The notes beneath the pieces were generated by a model. The model had not been told where the DNA came from and did not search any database. It saw only the letters and a list, made by a program, of their open reading frames with translations. From positions 372,001-436,000 of the forward strand of contig VCMS01000030.1 in assembly GCA_022539475.1 (NCBI GenBank): 64,000 nucleotides of DNA. Reading direction: 5' to 3'. How positions within the stretch are numbered: the first letter of the stretch is position 1; the number at the start of each line of letters is the position of its first letter. The translations under genes and the position numbers were made by a program. Below, in pieces: positions 10,307-19,990 of this stretch. The stretch is from Gracilaria domingensis (taxonomy: Eukaryota > Rhodophyta > Florideophyceae > Gracilariales > Gracilariaceae).

Positions 10307-10329
10307 GGGGGGGGGGGGGGGGGGGGGGG
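10307..10329. repeat. 23-base G homopolymer upstream of the WD40 gene
   Basis: On the coding strand this is a C run ending 41 bp before the chosen ATG. The surrounding 250 bp is also strongly strand-asymmetric (G on plus, C on minus). Confidence 0.9.
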
Positions 10330-10450
10330 AGCGAGGGGGTGGGGGGCGGTGGCGGAAGACGAGGGGTGGAAGACGAGGGGGGGCGGTGTGGGAGCGGGGG
10401 ACGGGGCGACGGGAGGGGGCGGGCGGAGCGGACACGACAAAGGGGCGCGC

Positions 10451-10490
10451 ACGCGGGACGCGGGACGCGGGACGCGGGACGCGGGACGCG
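10451..10490. repeat. Short tandem repeat, ACGCGGG unit
   Basis: Five consecutive copies of ACGCGGG run into a G-rich tail in the upstream region of the WD40 gene. Confidence 0.85.
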
Positions 10491-10662
10491 GGGGGCGGAA
10501 GCGGAGAGCTGCGCGCGCGCAGCTGCGCGGCTGCGTGGAGCGCAGCGGCAAGGAGCGCGAGCTGAAAAAAGCGCAGCGCACGGCGTGCGCGCGCGCGGCA
10601 CGTTTTGGATGATAATAAGGGCAGATATCATACATCTTATCTGCCGCGTGCGTATCCGCCCG

Positions 10663-12480
10663 TCACGTCTTGCCGCGCGTCAGCCGCTCCTCCACCTCGT
10701 CCAGCGTCTGCAGCCGCTCGCCGCCCAGCGGCGGCTCGTCGTCGTCCGCGTCTGCGTCCTCCCACCGGATCACCGCCACGTCGTCGTCGTCGTCGTCGTC
10801 TTCGTCGTCTTCGTCGTCGCCGTCCTCCTCCGCCGCCGCGTCCGCCTCGCTCGCGCCGCGCATGCCGTGCTCGTCACCCACCACCGCGTCACGCGCACCG
10901 TCCCGCTTGCGCGGCCGCTTGGCCTCCGCCCCGCCCACCCACGGCTCCTCCTCCACGAAGCTGATGCGCCCCTTGTCGCCCGCCGGCAGCAGCTTTGCCA
11001 GCGACTCCACCGGCACGTCGTAGCCCGACAGGAACGCGCGCCCGCCGTCCATCATCTTCTCAATCAGCACGCCGACACCCACCACCTTGGCGTGCGCCAT
11101 TTTCGCCAGCTTGAACAACGCCTCCGCCGTAGACCCCCCCGCCAAAAAGTCATCTATGATCAGCACACGGTCCCCCGACTCCAGGTACTCACACGACACA
11201 ATCAGCTCGTTACTGGTGCCCTTGGTCGCCGAACGGTACGTTGTCTGATACGAGTCGCTTATAGTGATAGGCCGGCTCTTTCGCGCAAACACCAACGGTA
11301 TACCCAGCCTCCTGGCCGTTGGCAACCCAGCAATCAGCCCAGTAGATTCCACCGTCAAAATCTTGTTGGGCATCGTGTGCCTCAGCCTCTCCGCCAGTTC
11401 CTCGCCGCACACCTCCATGAGCTCCGTGTCCACCATGTGATTCAAAAACGAGGACACCTTGATAATGCCGTCTCCCAGCATCTTGCCCTCCCGCAAGATT
11501 CGTTCCTTGAGCATTCTGGCGCCCACCAGCTGTTTGGCTTCATTCTCATCGTCACCACCGGGCGTGAACGACCCAAACTGGCCCGGTGAATCAAACGTCA
11601 GCTTGAGTCGGCGTGAAAGCTGCATGAACAGTTCATCCAACGCAGAAGCAATCGCAATGGTTACGTGGTGAGCGCCAGCAAATGCAATCGCAATACTGAC
11701 CGAACGCTGAGCCACAATCTGTATCTCGCCGTCGAAATACGACACAGCGCTATTGAAATTGACCATGCGATTCTCATCGGAGATGGGACGCACACGCTCA
11801 ATCATACTGTTAGCCTCACCGGCAACGTCCCTGGTGTGGTAGCCCTGCTGCATGGCCTTGTTGATGTTCGCAGACGACTTTGGTGCATCAATGGTCATGT
11901 CATGAAACTCGGCAATGGCAGGAAGTCCAGTGGCCTCGTATACGCCCTTGGCTTTGACGAAGGCTATTTCTTCGATGGTAGCGTTTCGAAGCGCGTCTTC
12001 GCAGCCTTGCGCGGGCTCGAAGTCGGCGAAATTGTGCTCGATGAGAATGCCCACGCGTGAATACTGGTTTCTGAGTTCATTTGCCTTATGATGATCAACA
12101 GCCAGTGCCCAAACATCAGAAAACTCATCTGCAGTATCCGAGCCCGAGTACAAGGCGGACGTGATCAAGCCAGCCTCTTTCTGCTCACGGTACTCGTTCA
12201 GACTGGGCGACTCGAGAAATTCAGCCACACAGTTAGAATCAAACAGTTGTTGCGCTGCATCGGAAGCAGGGTCTCCTTCCGCGCTTTGCTGCGACGGCAA
12301 TTGCAGGTCATCAGACGACAAGAGCTGTTCCGCCACGTCGGCAGCCTCATCCGACTGCGCATGGGCGCGCGCCATACGAACGCTGCATGGTGGGCGCGCT
12401 GGTCGATGTGCACAACGGGCACGGCGCAGGGGCGACGCGCGGCTCGACAGCGTGCACGGCGACGGCGAGACGAAGGCCAT
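10663..12480 (-). CDS. Xanthine phosphoribosyltransferase fused to an unknown N-terminal region, plastid-type leader
   Basis: From the ATG at 12480 the protein has 605 residues. Residues 1-40 (MAFVSPSPCTLSSR and basic, Ala/Arg-rich) look like a plastid transit peptide. Residues about 60-310 form a well-ordered region I cannot name. Residues about 322-510 match bacterial Xpt xanthine phosphoribosyltransferase closely: LKERILREGKMLGDGIIKVS at the start, NKILTVESTGLIAGLP, and the PRPP-binding loop DRVLIIDDFLAGGSTAEAL at about 435-455. The enzyme makes XMP from xanthine and PRPP in purine salvage. The tail (about 510-605) is very acidic, with an Asp/Glu run encoded by a GAC-type trinucleotide repeat near 10783-10830. 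Bacterial Xpt is about 190 residues, so most of this protein is extra. An in-frame upstream ATG at 12978 gives an implausible leader. Confidence 0.85.
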   Translation of the reverse strand: MAFVSPSPCTLSSRASPLRRARCAHRPARPPCSVRMARAHAQSDEAADVAEQLLSSDDLQLPSQQSAEGDPASDAAQQLFDSNCVAEFLESPSLNEYREQKEAGLITSALYSGSDTADEFSDVWALAVDHHKANELRNQYSRVGILIEHNFADFEPAQGCEDALRNATIEEIAFVKAKGVYEATGLPAIAEFHDMTIDAPKSSANINKAMQQGYHTRDVAGEANSMIERVRPISDENRMVNFNSAVSYFDGEIQIVAQRSVSIAIAFAGAHHVTIAIASALDELFMQLSRRLKLTFDSPGQFGSFTPGGDDENEAKQLVGARMLKERILREGKMLGDGIIKVSSFLNHMVDTELMEVCGEELAERLRHTMPNKILTVESTGLIAGLPTARRLGIPLVFARKSRPITISDSYQTTYRSATKGTSNELIVSCEYLESGDRVLIIDDFLAGGSTAEALFKLAKMAHAKVVGVGVLIEKMMDGGRAFLSGYDVPVESLAKLLPAGDKGRISFVEEEPWVGGAEAKRPRKRDGARDAVVGDEHGMRGASEADAAAEEDGDDEDDEDDDDDDDVAVIRWEDADADDDEPPLGGERLQTLDEVEERLTRGKT

Positions 12481-14286
12481 TGTACGACGCGGGACGTTGA
12501 CGCGGTCGCGGCGTGTACCACAGGCACGACGGTGGCGCTCCCTTCGTAGAGATACCTTCGGAGATTGCCACAGTGGCGCTCCGCGCCCGCCGTGCGGCCA
12601 CATGGGAAGGGGCATCTCCAACGTGCAGTGCGCGCCGCACGCGTGTATGCACGTACAAACGTGTGCACGAGGTATACGTGGGGACGTGTTTATCGTGGCA
12701 GATCGTCGACGGCGAGCACTATAAAAACGCACGACGACGCGGCGGAGCTCGTGCGAATTTCCGTTGACGTGATTCACGCGTGCGGGGAAACTGAAAGGGA
12801 GCGAAGGGCGAGGGAGGGGGAGGGGGGTCGAGCACGTGAGGCGTGTCGTACTTTGGCAAGATGCATTGGTTGCGAGGAGGGGGACTGTATGTGGAGGAGG
12901 CTTGGGTGTACGACACGGCCGGCGTATCGGCGCCAATTGGTGGCGACGCGTGACGCTGAGATATTCAGCCTTGCCCAAAGGCTTTGAGTGTTCAACAAAG
13001 GTGAGTCTTACGCTCTTTCGTTTTTTTTGCTTCGCGTGGATGGGAAAGCAGCTCAGATGATGAACAAATGATATTATTTGCTACTCTTGAAGCGCGGATG
13101 GCTCTGTGACGCCGCCGCGATGACGAGTGATTATGAATCACCAAGATCGTTGATGAGCTGTGGTTTGTTGTTTGGTGGGTGTGTTTGAGCCAAACATGTT
13201 TGAACAATTGCTGACCGTTTTGCTTGTAGCATCCTTTTATTGTATAATTGCGCGTGGGCGACTCTTCCTTTGAAGGTACCGGTACTGGAAGGGGCAGAGC
13301 GGAGCCGACGCGCTGTGTTGATGGTTTGTCAAACTGTGCTACTCGCTAATGGAAAGTTTGCAGCGGCGCTACGGAGACGGCTGTGGGTAGTTGGACAACG
13401 ATTTGTTGTTAGCTGTGTGCCATCGAATAGGCGGCTCGGATGGAGGCGACGCGCGATGTTGGCGTGGAGGGAGTCAAGATTGATGTTGATAGGAGAGCTC
13501 GTCGTTAAACACTGTCGCAAAACTGAACTGCGAATCGGGGGGGTGCGATTGGCGCTGGCGGCGGCGCGGGCGAATAAAAGCACGACGCGCGCGTGCGGCT
13601 TTGATGCGGCTTTCATACGCAGCTGACGTATGTTATACGCGGCTGAGAGCGGCGGTAGCGAATGGTTGCGTGCGACGTACGTGACGCTGGTGGGGGTACG
13701 ATAGTTGGGGCGGGAGGGGGAGCGATGGCGCAATGTGCAGCGCTGTGCACTTTGTGTGTGGGTGTTCCGAAATGCGCGCGGCGAGGCGCGGATTGCGGAT
13801 GAGTCCGCGGATTCCGCGCGTGTTTGTTGTTGCGAGAGCGACGCGCAGCGCGCGTCCGGGCGCGCATGACGTGCTGCGCGGTGCGCGCGGTGCGCGGTGC
13901 GCGCGCACGTGGGTGAGCACGTCGCCGCCAGCTCGCTGGCTGTTCCGAAAGCTGGCGCGGCGCGCGCCGATGACGTGCTGCCGCACTTGCGCCGCGCGCC
14001 ACGTGACGCTCCGCTTACAGAGCCTACGTGCGCCGCGCGCCCACTCGCCCACTTCCAAGTTTGGTTTATCATCTCTTTCGCTCACTACGTAGTAAACACT
14101 ATGTACAAGGGACAAACGTGTGTAGGAAAGAAAAAGACACGCTACTGCGTCATCGCTAATGATCATGCTACCGTAGCACCCCGTATCTCCGAAATACCGA
14201 ACCGTGGGCCTGCTGTTCCCCAAGAGAAAAAAAAAAATGAAGCTCAAACTGCGCGCGCTTGCGCGCGCGCCTGCGGCGCCGCACGC
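12481..14286. other. GC-rich spacer, no convincing gene
   Basis: This holds the promoter side of the phosphoribosyltransferase gene and the 3' side of the zinc-finger gene. Open frames on both strands (for example 13240-13626 plus, 13633-14247 minus) are composition-driven; none shows a domain. CpG- and CACGTG-rich DNA is concentrated at 13830-14040. Confidence 0.4.
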
Positions 14287-14937
14287 TCACTTGCGGAAGC
14301 GTGCGTGATGCTTTGCGTACGACGACGACGACGACGAGCGGTGGAACGACGCCGATGCCGACACCGACGGCGCTTGCGACGACGAGCGCGACGACGACGA
14401 CGACGAGCCCATGGCGGCGGCGCTCGCGGCCGACGACGCGGACGGCCGTGACGACGACGAGCCGTGCGTGATGCCGTGCACCTGCCTCTCGTGCCTGGTC
14501 AGGCCGTCCCTCAGCACAAAGCTCTTCGGACACAGCTGGCACTCGAACTCACGGACGCCGCTCTCCCGTTTCTCATGCTTGGTGAGGTTGCCCTTCTCCG
14601 TGAACGCGGCGCCACACTTCTTGCACACGTGCTTGCGAATCTTGAGGTGCTTGGAGTTGACGTGTTTTTGCAGATCTCCGCGCGACTTGAAGCGAAAGTC
14701 GCACATGTCGCAGCGGTACTTGCGATCGGGCGTGTCGGCGAGCATGCGGTGGCGCGCGGAGGAGGAGGGCGCGTGCGACGATGCGGCGGCGGACGACGAC
14801 GAGTAGGGCTGCGACGACGACGACGGCGGCGTGTCGATGTCCATGGGCGCCGACGACGGATCTGGCGATCGCTCGCGGTCGTTGAGGATGTACGACATCT
14901 TGAGCTTGTGCGCGGACGAGGAGGATCTATGCGCCAT
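14287..14937 (-). CDS. C2H2 zinc-finger protein, three tandem fingers
   Basis: From the ATG at 14937 the protein has 216 residues. A Ser/Pro-rich N-terminus is followed by three adjacent fingers at about residues 73-160. Finger one is CDMCDFRFKSRGDLQKHVNSKH-like (C-x2-C-x12-H-x4-H). Finger two starts CKKCGAAFTEKGNLTKHEKRES, where the expected second histidine is replaced by glutamate. Finger three is CQLCPKSFVLRDGLTRHERQVH-like and complete. The C-terminus is a serine-rich low-complexity tail. It is probably a nuclear DNA-binding regulator; targets are unknown. The longer in-frame start at 15105 adds only Pro-rich sequence crossing a G homopolymer, so it was rejected. The gene is divergent from cysteinyl-tRNA synthetase across a 1.2-kb GC-rich spacer. 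Confidence 0.85.
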   Translation of the reverse strand: MAHRSSSSAHKLKMSYILNDRERSPDPSSAPMDIDTPPSSSSQPYSSSSAAASSHAPSSSARHRMLADTPDRKYRCDMCDFRFKSRGDLQKHVNSKHLKIRKHVCKKCGAAFTEKGNLTKHEKRESGVREFECQLCPKSFVLRDGLTRHERQVHGITHGSSSSRPSASSAASAAAMGSSSSSSRSSSQAPSVSASASFHRSSSSSSYAKHHARFRK

Positions 14938-15635
14938 TGAGGGGGTGTAGGGGGAGGGGAGGGGGGGGGGGGGGTGGGGACAAGGGGGAGGGGGGAGGGG
15001 GGGTTGGGGTTGGGGAGTTTTGGTGGGAGGGGGTTGGTTGTTTGAGGAGTAGTAGGGCGGTGGGGGGCGGGGAGGTGAACGGTTAGGGTGGGGGGCAGCG
15101 CGCAATGGCAGTGTTTGTGGTGGGGGTGTGTGGAGGGGGAGTGGCTGGAGTGGCTGCAGATTAGATGGAGGAGCGGAGGCGTGGGGGAGGGGAAGCGGGG
15201 CGGCGGAAGGGAGGGGGTAAAGGGGGGCGGGGCGGCGGGCGGGGCGGCGGGAGGGTACAGCGCAGCGAGGTCTTTAAGGGGAGCGGGGCGGCGGGGGATA
15301 GTGCGGCGCGCGGCGGAGACGCGCGGCGCGGCACTGACGTGGTGGAGGCGGTGGCGCGCGTGCGCTTAGACGGTTGCGGCGCTTGCGTGCGCGCCGCGCG
15401 CGCGCGCGCGCGCACGCGCCACGGCGGTTGCGCGCGCGCGGCGCGCGGGCTGTGGTACGTGCGCGGCGCGCGCGCTGATTGGACGGAGCGTGCGTGCTCG
15501 CGCGCCGCGGCGCGCGGCGGAAAGCGCTTACTGTGTAAGGGCGGCGCGCGTCGAGGGTTTTGAACTGGCGGCTGATCGCACGCGCGCGAGCACGTGAGCG
15601 CACTGCTGGCGCGCGCGCGCTGCGCGCCGCCGCCA

Positions 15636-15643
15636 TGACGTCA
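15636..15643. promoter_or_regulatory. CRE-type palindrome TGACGTCA
   Basis: A perfect 8-bp palindrome of the kind bound by CREB/ATF-class bZIP proteins, in the divergent spacer about 460 bp upstream of cysteinyl-tRNA synthetase. Binding is inferred. Confidence 0.35.
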
Positions 15644-16050
15644 GCGCGGCGCGCGGCGCGCGTCTCAGCCAGCGGCGCGCCCTTCGCGCGCGGCGAGATC
15701 GCGGCCGCCGCCGGCGCGCCGCGCATCACGCACGCCGACGCGCCGCTGGCGAACCCTCGCGTCTGCGGAGCGCATTCGCGCTCCTCGGGCAAAAGTTGTC
15801 CTTAGATAACCCCCACAATTTAAAGCTGCACGCCGCCGCACGGCGCCGCGCCACGTCGCGCACGTGGCGCGCTGCTTCCATTCAATCAACGAGCGCCGCG
15901 CTTGCCGCCGTCCGCGGCGGCTGCGCTGGCGCTTGTTCACCGGCCGGCGTTCACATGTGTTGCGCGCGCCCGCTGTCCGTCCCGCGCTGCGCCCGCGCAC
16001 CGCCCCCGCTATTGCGCCGCGCTTTGTGCGCGCCCGAGTGCTTTCTCCCC

Positions 16051-16051
16051 G

Positions 16052-16082
<31 letters not shown>
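16051..16082. repeat. (GTGC)8 microsatellite
   Basis: Eight perfect copies lie 20 bp before the ATG of cysteinyl-tRNA synthetase, so probably within its 5' untranslated region. Confidence 0.9.
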
Positions 16083-16084
<2 letters not shown>

Positions 16085-16102
16085 GCGTTTGCTGCACTCG
16101 TC

Positions 16103-18112
16103 ATGGCGCCGCCGCGCGCGCGCAAGCCGCAGCCCTCCCCCGTGCACAGCAATAATTGCCCGTGGTACGGCCCCGCGCACCTCGCCGACGCCAAGTTGAA
16201 CGTCCTCAACAGCTTCACCGCCACCAAGCTGCCGTTCGTGCCCAACCAGCCGCAGTCCGACTCCCTCACGTGGTACATATGCGGCCCCACCGTGTACGAC
16301 TCGGCCCACGTCGGCCATGCCTCCAACTACGTCCGCTTCGACATTGTGCGCCGCATTCTGCTCCACTTTTTCGGCTACAACGTGCGCGTTCAGATGAACA
16401 TCACCGACATTGATGACAAGATTATCAAGAGGGCCAATGAGCGATCCATCCCGTTTCAGCAGCTGGCTCGCCATTTCGAGGCGGAGTTCATGCGCGACAT
16501 GGACTCGCTCAACGTGCTGCGCCCGCACTACGTCACCCGCGTGTCCGAGTACATCCCGGAGATCATCGCCTACATTCAGCGCATCATTGCCAACGGCTTT
16601 GCCTACGAGAGCCACGGTTCCGTCTACTTTGACACCACCGCCTTTGTCGACGCTGGCCATGACTATGGCAAGCTCGAGCCCACCTCCGTGGGCAATGAGG
16701 CGCTCATTGCAGAGGGTGAAGGCACCCTCACCGCCGCCGACGACGCCATCAAGCAGCAGAAGAAGGCCGCCGGCGATTTTGCGCTCTGGAAGAAGAGCAA
16801 GCCGGCTGAGCCGTCATGGCAGTCGCCCTGGGGATTGGGCCGACCCGGGTGGCACATCGAGTGCTCGGCCATGGCGTCTACCGTGCTGGGCCCCGTCATT
16901 GACATCCACGTCGGCGGTGAGGATCTGCGTTTTCCGCACCACTCCAATGAAGTTGCCCAGGCAGAGGCCTATCATGACAGTCATCAATGGGTCAACTACT
17001 TTTTGCACTCGGGTCATCTGCATATAGAGGGTCTGAAAATGTCCAAGTCGCTCAAGAACTTTATTACCATTGAAAATTGGTTGAAGCGCTATAATGCCAG
17101 ACAGATTCGCCTTGCTTTTCTGGGCCATCGCTATAATGCGCCCATGAATTATACCGATCATGGCATGGAGGAGGCAATCAACTTGGATAGAAGCTTCATC
17201 GACTTTTTCGGCACGCTCAAGGCTACATTGCGTGACATTGCCAAGTGCGATATCAAGACGAGAGAGTTGCGGCCTCATCAGTTGGAGACGGAGCTTTTCG
17301 CGGAGTTGGGTCGCTGCCAGAAGGCCGTCCATCAATATCTTGCGGATAACTTCGATACACCTGGAGCGCTGCGTGAAATACAAAACCTCATCCGCTCCAC
17401 CAACGCGTATCTCGCTTCCCAGGGCGTGAAAGCTAACGAACTAGCTCTTGAAAGTATAGGGCGATATGTCACCAAGATGTTCAAGGTTTTTGGGCTGGTT
17501 ACAGGTGGCGGTGATATAGGGTATGGCGAAGATGCGTCTGCTGGAGGTCAATCGCGAGAAAAGGTGCTCAGCCCCGTCCTAGACGCTTTTTGCGATTTTC
17601 GCGATAAGATTAGACAGACTGCGCGGGGCGAGAACTATGAGGCCATTAGTAAGATACTTTCTCTTTGCGATGCAGTGAGAGATGAGGTCTTGCCGCATCT
17701 TGGGGTGAGGCTTGAGGATCGCGGGCTAGAGCAGCCTTCTGTGTGGAAGCTGGAAGAAGCCGCCTCTCTAGTCATGGAGATCCAACGGAAGAAAGAGGCA
17801 GAGGAGAAGCGGAGAGAGGCAAAAGCAAAACAGAAAGCAGCGCGTGAAGCCAAGCTGCGGCAGGAGCTGGAAAAAGGAAAAGTGTCTCCTGACAACATGT
17901 TTCGTGAGGGAGACTATGCTGGCAAGTATTCGGAGTATGATGACAGTGGCATGCCGACCAAGGATGTTGACGGAAATGTATTGGCCAAGTCTGCACTTAA
18001 GGGGCTTGCAAAGGCAAGGTTGCGGCAGCAAAAGCTTCACGACAAATACCTTGCTTCTACTGCGAACAAGGCTGAAAATGGGAATTTAGTCACGCCGGCT
18101 AAAGCTGTATGA
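16103..18112 (+). CDS. CARS1: Cysteinyl-tRNA synthetase, eukaryotic cytosolic type
   Basis: From the ATG at 16103 the protein has 669 residues. It charges tRNA-Cys with cysteine. The class I signatures are clear: YICGPTVYDSAHVGHASNY contains both a zinc-ligand cysteine and the HIGH-type motif (HVGH), and EGLKMSKSLKNF carries KMSKS. HIECSAM and FPHHSNE supply further zinc-binding positions. A eukaryote-type insertion precedes GRPGWHIECS (about 16690-16840). The C-terminus after about residue 540 is a charged coiled-coil-like extension (KKEAEEKRREAKAKQKAAR) typical of cytosolic eukaryotic enzymes. No targeting peptide is evident after this start; the longer in-frame start at 15902 would add a Cys/Arg/Ala-rich leader translated across a microsatellite and is unlikely. 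Confidence 0.95.
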   Translation: MAPPRARKPQPSPVHSNNCPWYGPAHLADAKLNVLNSFTATKLPFVPNQPQSDSLTWYICGPTVYDSAHVGHASNYVRFDIVRRILLHFFGYNVRVQMNITDIDDKIIKRANERSIPFQQLARHFEAEFMRDMDSLNVLRPHYVTRVSEYIPEIIAYIQRIIANGFAYESHGSVYFDTTAFVDAGHDYGKLEPTSVGNEALIAEGEGTLTAADDAIKQQKKAAGDFALWKKSKPAEPSWQSPWGLGRPGWHIECSAMASTVLGPVIDIHVGGEDLRFPHHSNEVAQAEAYHDSHQWVNYFLHSGHLHIEGLKMSKSLKNFITIENWLKRYNARQIRLAFLGHRYNAPMNYTDHGMEEAINLDRSFIDFFGTLKATLRDIAKCDIKTRELRPHQLETELFAELGRCQKAVHQYLADNFDTPGALREIQNLIRSTNAYLASQGVKANELALESIGRYVTKMFKVFGLVTGGGDIGYGEDASAGGQSREKVLSPVLDAFCDFRDKIRQTARGENYEAISKILSLCDAVRDEVLPHLGVRLEDRGLEQPSVWKLEEAASLVMEIQRKKEAEEKRREAKAKQKAAREAKLRQELEKGKVSPDNMFREGDYAGKYSEYDDSGMPTKDVDGNVLAKSALKGLAKARLRQQKLHDKYLASTANKAENGNLVTPAKAV

Positions 18113-19990
18113 CGAGTACCTCGCTTTTAGTGCGAAGAAGGCTGGAATCGGAACTTTGTTGAACAGACAGAGAGGCTGAAGGACGACAAATTCCCGCCTC
18201 TAGCTAGCTGCACAAAAAGTGGATACGAGTGATTTTCAAAGAGCCTCAACTAGACTAGCAAGCAACTTGTACACCATTGACCAAACGTAACTCTTAAAAG
18301 TTATCAATCACAGAAACGCTCTTTTCGCTGGCTACAGCGCTGAACTGAGCTCTTGAATTTCTGTAATGTGCGTTCAGCCTCAAATGATGAGTACCCGGGC
18401 CAGGTTGAGCTGAGTATCATTTCGTTGTATGTAAAGAAGAATCACAGAGCTCTAGCTCAGCATGCCAACCCCTAGAACCTAGAAGAGGAAGTATCCTAAG
18501 GATAACGTGCACAAGCTCTACAGGAGAAGGAGTGTTCCGCTGCTCCTTTTGGTGCAGGGTAGCGTTCCTAACCCTTTACATGAAAAATTGCCATGCATGA
18601 AAGAAGCTCTACCCTTGGCTACAAGAAGCTCTACCCTTGGCTACAAGTGTAGCAAAGCTTTGTACATAAAAGTTTTTTCGATAGTTGTGGAAGCTATATA
18701 TTGTTTTGTGAAAAGGACAACGTCCATGTCATTCCTCCTTCTCCTTTACGGAAACGGTGGAGCCAATTACGCTCCTACGCGTTGGTTTGCGCAAGACCCA
18801 ACGACCTATAATACCTCTACATCACAGCCACTGACCACTGTTCAGTAGCAGCCGTACTGCGCATAGAACGCCCCTTACTGAGCTACAAGGGTACGACGAG
18901 AAAGTATTAGGTATCTTAGGCGTTTCCGAAAGCTAAGCGTTTCTTCTCCGACAATTGTAGCCTTCATCTTTCCCTCTTCATTCAACCTCAAGAGACCGTC
19001 GGCTAAGGGGCATCGTCAATTCTGCGTGTTGCCCAAACTTTCCTTTGCACGATTATCTACCGTTCCTACCAGCAGGTTCCAAAAAGCTCTCCTTATCACT
19101 CATACACTCGTAGTGAACGGAAAAGGCCTGACTTAAACGCAATCTATATATGCGTGTAGGTGGTATGGTAGCTCCAAAAGTTAATCCAAAATTGCTGAAG
19201 TCAGAGGCCTTTTGCTAGTCGTTCCCTTTGTCATGTGAGAATACAAGAGAGCAACTTTTCCGTCGTAATGTTCTTACACGGGTACCCTACCTGCAGTATG
19301 AGCAAAGTGATCATCATCTGCCTGCGGAGGCATTGAAGCTCCGGAGACGTATCCAACCTGAAAAGGTTTCATAATCCCATGCTTTCTGAGCTTTATCGTT
19401 TCAGCACGGTATCACTCATGAAACCACTTATTAGCAAAGAAAACAGCGAGACAGAGGTATCGATCTTATTCCCCGCACCTTTGGTACCGACGGCAGAGGT
19501 ATAGCCGCAAGCTTTTGGTACAGAGCATATCAAAAGAGACAACCACATATTGTTCTTAAAGTTACATTTGATTGAGGTTTACAAAAAACAGTTAATCTCA
19601 CCGGGGCAACTTTGAAGGGACCCTTGTCGAGGTAGTTCAGCAGCTATCCCTCCCAACCCGAGAGTTTATAGTCTACCTCTCTGGGCAGTTCATCTCTCTG
19701 CCGAGCTTTCATGCAATTTTGCCCCAGTTTGGAATCGCGACAATACAGATGTGTTCACAACATGCTTTCGGCTGCTTGAACGTATAAGGCGATCACGATC
19801 AGGTGAATACCAATAGGTTTGTTCTTCCGCTCTACATTCAACGAACACTTTCCCACAGGTGTGGATCCAATTTCGTTCGCTTCAATCACACTGCGTCCAG
19901 GAGTTGCTCTCCTAACCCTTTCGTGAAGTGAGGGTATAGGGATAGCTCGTGTGACATCGCAGGGTCAGGGCAAGAACGGCTTAGAAATCG
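18113..19990. other. Gene-poor stretch
   Basis: No recognisable gene or element. One open frame at 18507-18848 lacks similarity and spans a tandem repeat. Moderately GC-balanced DNA without terminal repeats I can detect. Confidence 0.45.
18603..18646. repeat. Perfect 22-bp tandem duplication
   Basis: Two identical copies of a unit starting AGAAGCTCTACCC and ending TTGGCTACA (18603-18624 and 18625-18646). Confidence 0.9.

Larger units (their letters stand above)
14938..16102. promoter_or_regulatory. GC-rich divergent promoter region
   Basis: This lies between the minus-strand zinc-finger gene and plus-strand cysteinyl-tRNA synthetase. It begins with a G-rich tract (14-base G run at 14961-14974, coding-strand C), passes through alternating CG/GC DNA at about 15380-15700 that could adopt Z-form, and ends in a (GTGC) microsatellite. 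No gene is supported; the long frames here are GC artefacts. Confidence 0.55.

Noticed and set aside
9585-10631. 348-codon minus-strand frame overlapping the WD40 gene 5' half
   Set aside because: It is a frame shadow of the WD40 gene extended through GC-rich low-complexity DNA; no domain is visible.
13329-14247. Overlapping minus-strand frames of 200-250 codons
   Set aside because: Arg/Ala/Ser-rich, no domain, and located in a GC-rich spacer where open frames occur on both strands.
15274-16660. Minus-strand frames antisense to the cysteinyl-tRNA synthetase 5' end
   Set aside because: They read through the (GTGC) microsatellite and are mirror frames of the synthetase.
18507-18848. 113-codon plus-strand frame
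   Set aside because: No similarity, low coding character and it includes a perfect tandem duplication.
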